A DNA stretch of 64,000 bases from Schizochytrium sp. TIO01. Taxonomy: Eukaryota; Sar; Bigyra; Thraustochytrida; Thraustochytriidae. The position numbers and the translations under genes are program-made. Shown in pieces: positions 31,931 through 41,452 of this stretch (its first letter is position 1; the number at the start of each line of letters is the position of its first letter). The DNA is taken from positions 759,001 through 823,000 of the forward strand of contig SMSO01000033.1 in the NCBI GenBank assembly GCA_004764695.1. Direction: 5' to 3'. The notes below the pieces were generated by a model. That model had not been told where the DNA came from and did not search any database. It saw only the letters and a program-made list of their open reading frames with translations.

Positions 31931-32577
31931 GAAGTCGTTACAAGTTGAAGGATACTACAACTCATTAGGGCCTATAATGTCATTTCAATATCTCTTTTTT
32001 TTAAAATTAAATTAAGTAAACTTGAAGGAACTTGAAAAGAAAAGGAAAAAATATTGCAAAGCTGCTGTCACCGCAAAATTTCATATTAATGTGCCTGCTG
32101 TCCTGTCATAACGACGTGTAAAAAGCTTAGCAAGTAGTGTGCCATTCTTAAGAGTAACAGATGGTACTCCTAGGATAGTTTTGGCCTTTGCAGTAAAGGC
32201 AATGACCTATAGACAATCTGTTTCCGTATCCTTTGAACATTATTAGAATGACATTCTTTTTCGATCTATCATTTTCTTTATTTCTACTTAAATTAAAAAA
32301 AATATTAAGATAGATTAATTGAAGAACAACGCGAAGACTAAAATGACTAACTACTATCGTAGGGTACCCACATAACAACCTACTCGGATCTATTACAAAA
32401 ATGATAACCATGGAGGCCTGTGCTTAACTGAAACAACATAGTTTGGCGCTACGAGCTCGGGCCTTCAAAAGAGCTGGGCACTCCGTGAGTAGGACATGCT
32501 ACTCGAGAGTCGTTCATCTAGCGTCAAGAGTCGCGAACCAGCCGATACAGGTGAAGTAACAGACGAGGTCTTGCAAC
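31931..32577. other. Intergenic region upstream of gene M
   Basis: AT-rich, with no open frame of note. It presumably contains the promoter and 5' untranslated region of M. No homology to the flanks of the M fragments was seen, as these are all truncated at their 5' ends. Confidence 0.4.
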
Positions 32578-34125
32578 ATGACTCTCGAACTGTTTGAGAC
32601 AGCAAGGCTTCGTGTGCTGCAGCTTGGGTTGTATTCTCCCATCGTGCCCGCAGGTGCCATCCCGCCAAATAAATACCCGCCACAACTCACTTTTGCAAAG
32701 GAAATCAAGGCGATTTGCTTGCAATGTGGTGCGGTACTGCTTGGTCAGCAGCTCGGAAACGCTGCCGAAATTGTGGTTCGTAAATATACTTCTTCCTTAC
32801 CAAAACCCCAGATCTATCGCGAGCGAGAGCTTGCAGCCATGGTCGGGGACCTTCTGTCATTTATTTGTATGAGCACAGCCGTTTTTACAAGTGTAGCTGG
32901 AGTTTATTTAGAGCGACCCAATCCTTTTTTAAGCCGATATGGCTCTTCAAAGGAGTATTTGAAGTGGATCGTGCTTTTAGTATTTGTGCTTTGGCCTGCT
33001 GTTCTGCATCTTTCATTTCGTCAAGAGTATGTTTGGTCTTATTCCCCAGGACTCTTCATTGGTGGGCATTTTGTGTTCATGGATAATGTAACAATTTTCC
33101 AAACATTTGGGTCCAAGATGGTTCAAGGTCTCCCCGGGTGGCGTCTCATGAGCAAAGGGGAGCTTATGTTGGGGTGGTTTATTGTATCAAGTGTCGCTCT
33201 CGTTTTCGTTTTGCATGTGCGATATTTTATGAGAGATAGCGATGCGCTATGGTCGTGCACTCTACAATACCTAACCCTCGGGCTTGGCTTGAGCATTGCG
33301 AGATTTTTTGGAGGGTCAAAACGTTGTTTCCATGCACATCACTACTTCAACTTTGGCCTACTTCTTCCGCTAACCCGCTTCCCCTTTGTAGGCTCGCTTG
33401 TCTTTCAATCCGTTGTAATTGGTAGTATGATTGAAGGAATCTCGTGTTGGGGCATGGACCCAATTTTCCATGACCCTTTTGCCTCAGACACATGTTTTGC
33501 TACGCAGTATTGGACAACAATGCTCATTATGCTTGATGAAGACTCAGTGTCGTGGCGTTCGAGTTTAGCTATTCTTCATGCTTTATTCTCGACTGCAGGT
33601 TCGATTCCCTATGGGCGCTTCGAGCAGCTTGGTGTCGCTTACTTGCATGCTAATCTACAAACAATGGCTTCAAAACTTGACATGGATGCTCATACAATGG
33701 TCTCCGAACCCTCACAAGCTCTGAACACTGCTGAACATCACCCTAGTGAGATCAAGAATGCCAGAGAGGAAAGCAGGACTTTGAGTTTATTACAAGGCTT
33801 TATATCTGAGGAGGTTGCAAACTGGACAGCTGATATCTCCACGCGTCTTGCCTCAGATGACATACAGTTATTAGCTTTCCTTGATACGGTTGTGCGCGGG
33901 ATGCTTGCGGGTTCTAATGAGCTAGGTCGTGCATGTTTGCATATTGTTGGCAGAGAACCAAAGATTTTTGAGATGCTTCGTATTGACAAAGATGCACGTG
34001 TTCAACGCATGCGGAATGCTATTGACCCTCTTGTACGCCCTCATGGGGTTCCAAGTGAGTTGCTGCTGAGCTATGAACGCGAGTTTGTGTTGTTGCTTGC
34101 ATCTATCTCAACAAATGTACCTTAG
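32578..34125 (+). CDS. Multi-pass membrane protein of unknown function (gene M)
   Basis: 515-residue protein with about five to six hydrophobic segments between residues ~88 and ~300, for example ~88-112, WIVLLVFVLWPAVLHL at 130-145, GWFIVSSVALVFVLHV, YLTLGLGLSIARFFG and FVGSLVFQSVVIGSMIEGI. After the fourth segment comes HAHHYFNFGLLLPLTRFP (from residue 252), a His-rich motif that resembles, from memory, the C-terminal membrane region of LCCL-domain and related fungal and protist membrane proteins. The C-terminal ~120 residues are soluble and helical (EEVANWTADIS, CLHIVGREPKIFEM, DKDARVQRMRNAIDPLVRP). It is the only complete copy in the window and converges with copy C, 373 bp away. Three truncated relatives lie nearby. 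The function is not known to me. Confidence 0.85.
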   Translation: MTLELFETARLRVLQLGLYSPIVPAGAIPPNKYPPQLTFAKEIKAICLQCGAVLLGQQLGNAAEIVVRKYTSSLPKPQIYRERELAAMVGDLLSFICMSTAVFTSVAGVYLERPNPFLSRYGSSKEYLKWIVLLVFVLWPAVLHLSFRQEYVWSYSPGLFIGGHFVFMDNVTIFQTFGSKMVQGLPGWRLMSKGELMLGWFIVSSVALVFVLHVRYFMRDSDALWSCTLQYLTLGLGLSIARFFGGSKRCFHAHHYFNFGLLLPLTRFPFVGSLVFQSVVIGSMIEGISCWGMDPIFHDPFASDTCFATQYWTTMLIMLDEDSVSWRSSLAILHALFSTAGSIPYGRFEQLGVAYLHANLQTMASKLDMDAHTMVSEPSQALNTAEHHPSEIKNAREESRTLSLLQGFISEEVANWTADISTRLASDDIQLLAFLDTVVRGMLAGSNELGRACLHIVGREPKIFEMLRIDKDARVQRMRNAIDPLVRPHGVPSELLLSYEREFVLLLASISTNVP

Positions 34126-34498
34126 TGCTCGAGTAGTAAGATCGAATAGACTAAGATTGCTATTCTTATTCTCGATGAAATCTTATGTTTCATTTCTTTG
34201 TTCCTTTGGCGACCTACTACTAATAAAAGGTTTTGTTCTGACACCTCATCTCAAGGTAATTTATACATAATTTACAGCATATTTCAACTCATTATTTGAA
34301 AAATTGATTCTTCATTTTCTTATATTTTTTTTTAATTTTTTTAATTTTTTATTATTTATTTTTTAATTAAGCTACCTTGTGATGAATAAGTTTTATCTCG
34401 ACAATTCCAGGGATCAGAAGAACCCAGCAAGCTCTAACCTTAACGCTGTCCCTCAACTTAGTTTGGGATCCGTACCATTTGCATTGAAGAGTAAATTA
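34126..34498. other. Convergent intergenic region M/C with AT-rich tract
   Basis: Holds the 3' flanks of M and copy C. A T/A-only tract covers about 34,320-34,370. The 34,375-34,498 part is shared with the 3' flanks of copies A, B and D. Both 3' untranslated regions presumably lie here, possibly overlapping. Confidence 0.6.
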
Positions 34499-37324
34499 TT
34501 ACTCAAACAACGCTGGTGATGTGTCTTTCAATCGCTGTTGATGAGATACTGCCAACAAATCCGATACAGACTCACCAGTAATTGAAGTTGCAATCAGCAA
34601 CGAAGAGTGCTCAACGCGAGCAATCGGATTCACGTTTTCTTTGATAAGAGTGTCAAGAATGGTCGAATCAAAACAATGCGTGCTTGCGATCACGATATGT
34701 AACTGTGTTTGGATCAACGGAAGCTCCCCAGATCGTGAAATTGCATCTAGAAGGTCCATGGCCATGTTCTTTTTGTTGCGCAGGTCATCGGCGGACAAGC
34801 GCACAGTACTCTTCGATCGGGTCATCCAAGGGGAGTCGTAAGACTCAAGAGTGACAGTGTCTCCTACTTTGATTTTTGTAGGACGAAGTTGAGCCTTTGT
34901 GTCGAGAGCTTCAAACTTGGCATCCATAAGCGACGGGAGTTGCGTGTAGTCAATGTTAGCTGACTCTGCATTGACCTGCTCGAAGCCTCCTGTTAGATCC
35001 ATAGCCCCTGGTTCATTGGGTATATCGTTCTGCTGCTGCTGTTGTTGTTGCTGAGGCCGTGAAGGTTGAGATGGAGCTCGTTGGCGTATTCTACTGACGC
35101 TTGAACAGGACCTTGTCTTATTAGCCGTCTTAGCCACACGCATAGGAGCAGGAGAAGACATCATGCGGGCGGCTTTCCGAGGTCCTCTCATTGCCGTTTG
35201 GCAGTGCCTTTCGGAACCAAGAACCCTTTCCTTGTACTTAATTGCGGAACTATCCTCAAATTCAGAGTATCGGGTCCTTTTGATAGGTTCACAATCAAAA
35301 TCAGAACCCCCAGAGCCATCATCCCCATCTCCACAATCTAACTCTATCGCTGATTCATTAGTTAGAACACGGTCCTTATAGCGATCCACCTCTTCTTCTA
35401 CTTTCTTTTGCCTACTCTCACTCATCATGTTGAGCAACGCTTCAACATGGCCTTTCACTGCTGCAATCTTATCTCCCGAACTTGCATCGGCGGCACCATC
35501 AAACGTCACCATATCACACGGAATCTGATAATCAATGAACAGCTTCATAAGGTTCTGAGTAAGCTCAATCTGCTTCGTGAGCGATCCAGGGTCAAGCTTG
35601 AGCAACAGCTCCAGCTGAGGTTTGATCTCCACAACTGCGACAGCAAAAAGAGTGCCTGCGAGCTGCATCTGCCGCATGGCTTTGGCAAACTCTTGCTGCT
35701 CGGGCGACAAACTCTCAATGGAGTCTCGGAATTTCTTCGCAGAGGGCAACGGCTCCAGAAGCAGAGGAATGATAGCGCAGTCCTTATTCTGAAGCACGAT
35801 AGCATGCTTCGGAGCGAACTCATCTTTTGCAGCGATTGTGCCAATCATCACAACGAAACTACTGAATTGCCGAGTTCGAGCAATCAAATTCACCTCCGAA
35901 TTTGCCGAATCACTGAAACGGTGCGTCATATACCCATGACAGAATTGTGGGCCTTGCAGCTCTACGGTGGTCGAGGTCCCCATTTTAAAGTGCATAGGAA
36001 CGCTTGGGTACTCCTCATCGTTTGGCCTTCGTACTTGCACACAAGTTGCTATCTCCCCGCCGTCGACCTTGTTAGGCAGTGCAATGGACAGGGAGCCTTC
36101 CGGAGCAAACCCGTGTCGCTTCACATCATAGCTAAATGGACGAAACACATTTCTCGAAAACAAACGCCTATAGTGAAATTGCATATACTCGTCCATCTGG
36201 TCTGGCGTGACCTCCTTGCCAATTGCATCAATCAGCTGTTTGCGAAGCAATTGCTCAACGTAGTCACAAGACCTAGAGACAGTCATGCAAATATCGTACA
36301 TGTGCAGCATCAGTTTGCAAACAGATGCTTCAAGAGTCGTGATCAAACCTGCGGACTCTCCACCATCTGGCAATGGAAGCAGACTGCGGATATTGTTGAG
36401 CCACTTGTCAATGTCAGCCTTGTGTTCATTCTGAAAAATGGTTTCTGTGTCCGAATCGAGCACATTGCCTGAAGCTCCGCCATCGTTCGTTTGCAGAACA
36501 GGAAGTACGGGGACGAAAATATCAGAAGCATCGTTGAAGCTAGACGTATTCAGGTTATCAACGTAAGCAAACAGCTGTTCAAGATGGTGTTGTACGTCAG
36601 TGCACCAGCGCGAAACATTGATGAGAGCATCCAATAGAACGTCAACGTTCTGATTACGACGCGGTGTGTGGCATGACGAGTTCGTCCGATCGATTGCAAA
36701 GGTGAAGTTGGTCTCCTTGTTTGCGTGTGCGAAGAGCTCAGTAATGTTGACACTAAGCTCAGGAAACAAGTGTGTTTCCGGCTCAGGAGGGAGTTTCTCT
36801 TTCCCAGTTGTAGTAACCTCACAACTACCCGTGCGTTCTACAAGAACTACACTTGCATTCTGCTCAGGCCCGGCACCTTGAAACATGATGATGCGAAAGG
36901 AGTGCTGTAGCTTCCATTTGTGTTTGAAGACAGTCTTATATGCCTTTGAGATGGCCTGGACTCCGAGAAAGGTAGTAGAATGCTCGAAGCCTACATCTTC
37001 TTTTGTTTCTTCAGTCTTGATGAAGTTGCATTTGCGCGACGCTTGAAGACGGAGGCTAACGGCTTTGCCATTTGACACAAGCTCTTGAGCATTGCGAATA
37101 GAAGCGTTGTCCAGCCCAAGTGCCCGAAGAGACGTAAGCAGAGCTTGCAGACCGTTGTTAACGGCATGCTCTACTAAGAGAAACTTATCATTATAAGCAT
37201 GCGAAGTTCCTGATACCGTCACAGGTACTTTCGACTTCTCCAATACGAGCTTGGCGCGCTCTACTCCGCGTTGCAGATTGCGCTTAAACCCCAAGGGGCT
37301 AAACGACGAATGCGCCTTGTACAT
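34499..37324 (-). CDS. Multicopy protist-type protein of unknown function, copy C
   Basis: Third full-length paralogue, 941 residues from the ATG shared with A and B. An in-frame ATG seven codons upstream (37345) exists only in this copy, where A and B have ATA, and is probably not the start. Outside the variable segment the coding sequence differs from A by roughly 0.5% in the ~1.5 kb I compared by eye. The variable segment (residues ~649-765 by this numbering; nucleotides 35,030-35,380) is the longest of the three: acidic at first (CGDGDDGSGGSDFDCE), then basic, with two related units YKDRVLTNES and YKERVLGSER, then ARMMSSPAPMRVAK shared with B, and a poly-Gln run. The C-terminal ~170 residues match A almost exactly. 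It converges with the intact M gene. Confidence 0.9.
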   Translation of the reverse strand: MYKAHSSFSPLGFKRNLQRGVERAKLVLEKSKVPVTVSGTSHAYNDKFLLVEHAVNNGLQALLTSLRALGLDNASIRNAQELVSNGKAVSLRLQASRKCNFIKTEETKEDVGFEHSTTFLGVQAISKAYKTVFKHKWKLQHSFRIIMFQGAGPEQNASVVLVERTGSCEVTTTGKEKLPPEPETHLFPELSVNITELFAHANKETNFTFAIDRTNSSCHTPRRNQNVDVLLDALINVSRWCTDVQHHLEQLFAYVDNLNTSSFNDASDIFVPVLPVLQTNDGGASGNVLDSDTETIFQNEHKADIDKWLNNIRSLLPLPDGGESAGLITTLEASVCKLMLHMYDICMTVSRSCDYVEQLLRKQLIDAIGKEVTPDQMDEYMQFHYRRLFSRNVFRPFSYDVKRHGFAPEGSLSIALPNKVDGGEIATCVQVRRPNDEEYPSVPMHFKMGTSTTVELQGPQFCHGYMTHRFSDSANSEVNLIARTRQFSSFVVMIGTIAAKDEFAPKHAIVLQNKDCAIIPLLLEPLPSAKKFRDSIESLSPEQQEFAKAMRQMQLAGTLFAVAVVEIKPQLELLLKLDPGSLTKQIELTQNLMKLFIDYQIPCDMVTFDGAADASSGDKIAAVKGHVEALLNMMSESRQKKVEEEVDRYKDRVLTNESAIELDCGDGDDGSGGSDFDCEPIKRTRYSEFEDSSAIKYKERVLGSERHCQTAMRGPRKAARMMSSPAPMRVAKTANKTRSCSSVSRIRQRAPSQPSRPQQQQQQQQNDIPNEPGAMDLTGGFEQVNAESANIDYTQLPSLMDAKFEALDTKAQLRPTKIKVGDTVTLESYDSPWMTRSKSTVRLSADDLRNKKNMAMDLLDAISRSGELPLIQTQLHIVIASTHCFDSTILDTLIKENVNPIARVEHSSLLIATSITGESVSDLLAVSHQQRLKDTSPALFE

Positions 37325-38390
37325 TATGTTATTTATGAGTTCCAATGACTTTCAGATGGGCCCTGGATTCACTGCGTCTCACTCTCTCCAGTTCTCATTC
37401 GGTATTTGCAACCAGAGGGTTCTGTCGCTGCTGCTAGTCCCGATTCCAACACGTGCAGGTCCACGACTACCAAACCAACCACTGTTGGTTGTGTTGCTGC
37501 TGCTGCCGCTGATGTTGGTTTCTTTGAGCTGCTGCTGTAGCTTTGTCTCTTAAGATATCTGCTTTAAATCGATTCGGATTTGCTGCTGCTCCACGGAGGC
37601 TTTCTCTTCCCTGCCATACAGTTCTACTGAGTCAAGTTCTTCCACCCAAGATTTTACTTCTCAACTAGGTAATTCTCAGCTACTTCTTTCTCTACAGTTA
37701 ATACCTAGTTCTTGATGTTTCTGTCGCAGCGAGGGACTGTGAGGGACACAGGTCAGAAGCAGAACGTTCTTAGATCCATTTGTGAGATTGAGTTGAGATC
37801 CTTCAAGTTGAGAGCGCATGCGTTGTCTGACGTGGCTCTGAGTTACTTAGACGTACGTCGAGTGAAAACCGCGATGCCAGGCCACGTGAATGCCTCCTGC
37901 GCTGACTCCACCAATAGGAAGGATTCACAACTCTCACGAGACTAGTATCACCTGTGTAGGACATAATTGATGTGGTATCGACATAAAAGCAAGCGCTCCC
38001 AAATCGCTCTGATTCGCTCCAAAATCTCTTAATTGAAAAGCTTTGCGAAGATTTATAGAGACCTATGCACCTATGTCACGATGCAAGTAGAGAAGAGCAG
38101 GAGGCGAGTGCGTGAGCTAATGTTTAAAAGCTAAGAGCATACATCATCAACGTGAACATGCGTGGACTAATAGGCAGTTTGATCAATGTAGAATCTGTGC
38201 TGACTTTAGAGAAGTGCTGAATCCCAGTTCTATCTGTTAGGCGCTAGCAGTGCACACTCCAGGCCTATATAAACTACTAGATACAGCCTAGCACTGTTAT
38301 TTAAAAAAGTTATAATGAAATAAATTGTACCAACAATTTCGTTGCTAGCTTAGAGAGATTGGACAACATTTCGAGAGCGCTCAATTCGAT
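37325..38390. repeat. 5' flank of copy C, direct copy of 25205-26280
   Basis: Includes the promoter-proximal part of copy C. Between 37,423 and 37,735 it differs strongly from the A and B flanks, with extra GCT/GCC-type triplets, while sequence on both sides is well conserved. It carries a 77-codon frame (37712-37945) ending GHVNASCADSTNRKDSQLSR, which is the better preserved version of the KLRAHALSDVALSY relic. Confidence 0.8.
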
Positions 38391-38690
38391 CAGTCAGGAT
38401 TGCTAGGTTCGACCGCACCACAGAAATGTCATTTCATGCTGGCACTGGCAGCGTTGAGTTCTATGTGGACGATGACCTGGCAACTACTAGATACAGCCTA
38501 CTTAAATCAAAACAGGAAAAGAAAAGAGACCGAACAAATCCATTCCTAGCTTTGAGAGATTCTACGACATCTCGGGAGCGCCCTATTAAAATCAGTCAGG
38601 ATTGCTAGGTTCAACCGCACAACACAACGGCCATTTCATGTTCGCACTGGCAACGTTGAGTGCTATGTGGACGATGACCTGGCAACTACA
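38344..38690. repeat. Diverged tandem pair with ~201-bp period and YVDD-like coding relic
   Basis: Two related units, 38344-38490 and 38545-38690, each run from CTAGCTT(T/A)GAGAGATT to GACCTGGCAACTAC. Both encode a short block, EFYVDDDLATT or ECYVDDDLATT. A single, more diverged version (GFFVDDVLASI) is at ~26,350, and unit 2 is present inverted near 31,150-31,318. The YVDD core resembles the reverse-transcriptase active site, but the surrounding sequence shows no other RT motif. Confidence 0.6.
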
Positions 38691-39111
38691 AGGGAGTCTG
38701 TCACGTCGTTGACCTCACCGTGGCCGACACAGCAATCAATCAGCGATCGAACTCACTCAACTTGAAGCTCTCACAGCCTACTTCAACTCGCCACCGCGTT
38801 GTGCTACCATGGTAGATATCGCAACGTGTTTGTACAAGGCAGTTGATGCCGATTATGAGAAATTACAAGGTGCCTTGAAAATACTCTAGAGAGCAGGGAC
38901 TCGGAGGTGCACAGCCCAAGTGCCGTCTTCGTCCTGGCACACGGTCAGTCGCTGAGCCCCGACGCAGTGACGAAAGCAAACTCCGCTGTGTCACCCGCTC
39001 AAGGGACAATAGCAATGGTGAGATCTGTGGTGGTCAATGCCAAGATGAGCTAGATAGAGAGGTGATGACATGCGTGAGTCTTGGCTCGTATCAAACACAG
39101 CGAAATACTTG
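38691..39111. other. Relic region between repeat pair and M fragment
   Basis: Contains the decayed frame ELTQLEALTAYFNS (38749-38889) followed by degraded sequence also found at 26,640-26,770 and, inverted, at 30,740-31,110. No intact gene is present. Confidence 0.5.
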
Positions 39112-39341
39112 GGGGTTCTAATGAGCTAGGTCGTGCATGTTTGCATATTGTTGGCAGAGAACCAAAGGTTTTTGAGATGCTTCGTGTTGACAAAGATGCA
39201 CGTGTTCAACGCATGCGGAATGCTATTGACCCTCTTGTACGCCCTCATGGGGTTCCAAGTGAGTTACTGGTGAGCTACGAACGCGAGTTTGTGTTGTTGC
39301 TTGCATCTATCTCAACCAATGTACCCTTAGTGCTCGAGTAG
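39112..39341 (+). pseudogene. 3' fragment of gene M (unbroken frame)
   Basis: Encodes the last ~76 residues of M plus a short extension (PLVLE). The frame is open from an unrelated ATG at 39081, giving an 86-residue reading frame, but all membrane segments are missing. It is closest to the broken fragment at 30510-30738 (both have LLVSYERE and the same 5' breakpoint) and more distant from intact M. It converges with fragment D. It is probably non-functional, although a short peptide cannot be excluded. Confidence 0.8.
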
Positions 39342-39650
39342 TAAGGTCGAAGAAGGCAACATCACTATTCTTATTCTCGATGCCATCTTATGTTTCATTT
39401 CTTTGTTTCTTCATAGACCTAACAAAAGTTTCTGTTCTGATTTCTTATCTCATGGTAATTTATAGCATATTTCAACTCATTATTTGAAAAATCGATTCTT
39501 CATTTTATTATTGTTTTATTAAGCTACCTTGTGATGTATAAGTTTTATCTCGACAATTGAAGGAATCAGAAGAACCCAGCAAGCTCTAACCTTAACGCTG
39601 TCCCTCAACTTAGTTTGGGATCCGTACCATTTGCATTGAAGAGTAAATTA

Positions 39651-39925
39651 TTACTCAAACAACGCTGGTGATGTGTCTTTCAATCGCTGTTGATGAGATA
39701 CTGCCAACAAATCTGATACAGACTCACCGGTAATTGAAGTTGCAATCAGCAACGAAGAGTGCTCAACGCGAGCAATCGGATTCACGTTTTCTTTGATAAG
39801 AGTGTCAAGAATGGTCGAATCAAAACAATGCGTGCTCGCGATTACGATATGTAACTGTGTTTGGATCAACGGAAGCTCCCCAGATCGTGAAATTGCATCT
39901 AGAAGGTCCATGGCCATGTTCTTTT
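39651..39925 (-). pseudogene. 3' fragment of the multicopy gene (copy D)
   Basis: Encodes the last ~91 residues of the A/B/C protein (from KNMAMDLLDAIS to SPALFE), nearly identical to copy A. Homology stops abruptly inside the gene at 39,925-39,926, where the sequence jumps to the middle of gene M. The 3' flank (39,520-39,650) is conserved with the other copies. Without ~90% of the gene it is a pseudogene. Confidence 0.9.
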
Positions 39926-40694
39926 TCTTCCGCTAACCCGCTTCCCCTTTGTAGGCTCGCTTGTCTTTCAATCCGTTGTAATTGGTAGTATGATTGAAGG
40001 AATCTCGTGTTGGGGCATGGACCCAATTTTCCATGACCCTTTTGCCTCAGACACATGTTTTGCTACGCAGTATTGGACAACAATGCTCATTATGCTTGAT
40101 GAAGACTCAGTGTCGTGGCGTTCGAGTTTAGCTATTCTTCATGCTTTATTCTCGACTGCAGGTTCGATTCCCTATGGGCGCTTCGAGCAGCTTGGTGTCG
40201 CTTACTTGCATGCTAATCTACAAACAATGGCTTCAAAACTTGACATGGATGCTCATACAATGGTCTCCGAACCCTCACAAGCTCTGAACACTGCTGAACA
40301 TCACCCTAGTGAGATCAAGAATGCCAGAGAGGAAAGCAGGACTTTGAGTTTATTACAAGGCTTTATATCTGAGGAGGTTGCAAACTGGACAGCTGATATC
40401 TCCACGCGTCTTGCCTCAGATGACATACAGTTATTAGCTTTCCTTGATACGGTTGTGCGCGGGATGCTTGCGGGTTCTAATGAGCTAGGTCGTGCATGTT
40501 TGCATATTGTTGGCAGAGAACCAAAGATTTTTGAGATGCTTCGTGTTGACAAAGATGCACGTGTTCAACGCATGCGGAATGCTATTGACCCTCTTGTACG
40601 CCCTCATGGGGTTCCAAGTGAGTTGCTGCTGAGCTATGAACGCGAGTTTGTGTTGTTGCTTGCATCTATCTCAACAAATGCACCTAAGTGTTAG
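39926..40694 (+). pseudogene. 5'-truncated copy of membrane-protein gene M
   Basis: Starts at the junction with fragment D and corresponds to M from about codon 262 (LPLTRFP) to the end. It is almost identical to M by eye (for example Val for Ile in FEMLRVDKDARV). It lacks the first four membrane segments and has an altered C-terminus (APKC instead of VP). An ATG at 39990 gives a 234-codon frame. The similarity ends around 40,745, past the stop codon. It has no native promoter and is likely inactive. Confidence 0.85.
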
Positions 40695-40745
40695 AGTAGT
40701 AAGATCGAATAGACTAAGATTGCTATTCTTTTTCTCGATGCCGCT

Positions 40746-41452
40746 TTGGAATTTCATTTTTTTGGTTCTTGGTTCTTTAAAAATAATAAAAGAGCCTAGG
40801 TTTTTTCCTTTTGAGATTTTGAAACCTAGTAGAATCTTCCTTGCCACCTATTACTCACTAAGCTAAACTGATCTAAGCACTGGGTTAGGGTAGATGGCTG
40901 AGATATTATTTGAGCAAGCAATATGAATTCTATCTTAAGCCTTGGTTTGAAAGATGTTTTATTCGTTCCCTTATCGTCTTCAAAACCAAAGTTTTCTGTT
41001 CTCACTTGGGATCCTTATCCTGCAAAATAAGGACTTGAGACAACTTCACATGCAATCTCATCTGAAAAGGCAATCTCGATTTAAGATCTTGTGAGATCGC
41101 ATTGCATTAGATTTGAGTGTCTCTTCTCAGGTTATTACTATTTTTATAATTTATTTTTTTCCCTACCCGTCAAAGGGTACTACCTGATGATTATTCTATA
41201 ATACAAACATACAGAACAAGTTGCCTGGAAAACTGCTTCAATCCTACAGCAAGACCTTCGTATTCCTTCAACCCAAAGTGAAATCGTATCAGTGCCAGTG
41301 CAGTAGTTTATGGCTGCCCAGTCTAAGATGCATTTTCCATCTTGAAGGACGAATAAAGTAATCTGCAATAGAGAATGATAAAAGAACAACTCAATACATG
41401 ATCTGTTTCCTGTTTCAATCAATTCAATAACCGTCTCGTTCTCAGTGGCACA
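40746..41452. other. Intergenic region upstream of the giant coiled-coil gene
   Basis: AT-rich DNA following the end of the duplicated block. No open frame or repeat was recognised. It presumably contains the promoter of the gene that starts at 41453. Confidence 0.45.

Noticed and set aside
33595-33620. tRNA T-arm-like GGTTCGATTCC
   Set aside because: It falls inside the coding sequence of gene M and no cloverleaf can be formed around it.
37325-37345. Seven-codon N-terminal extension of copy C
   Set aside because: The upstream ATG is absent (ATA) in copies A and B, so the shared downstream ATG is the better start.
38344-38415. tRNA-derived SINE (A-box-like and B-box-like GGTTCGACC sequences)
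   Set aside because: The A box is imperfect, the spacing is long, and there is no 3' poly(A) or simple-repeat tail.
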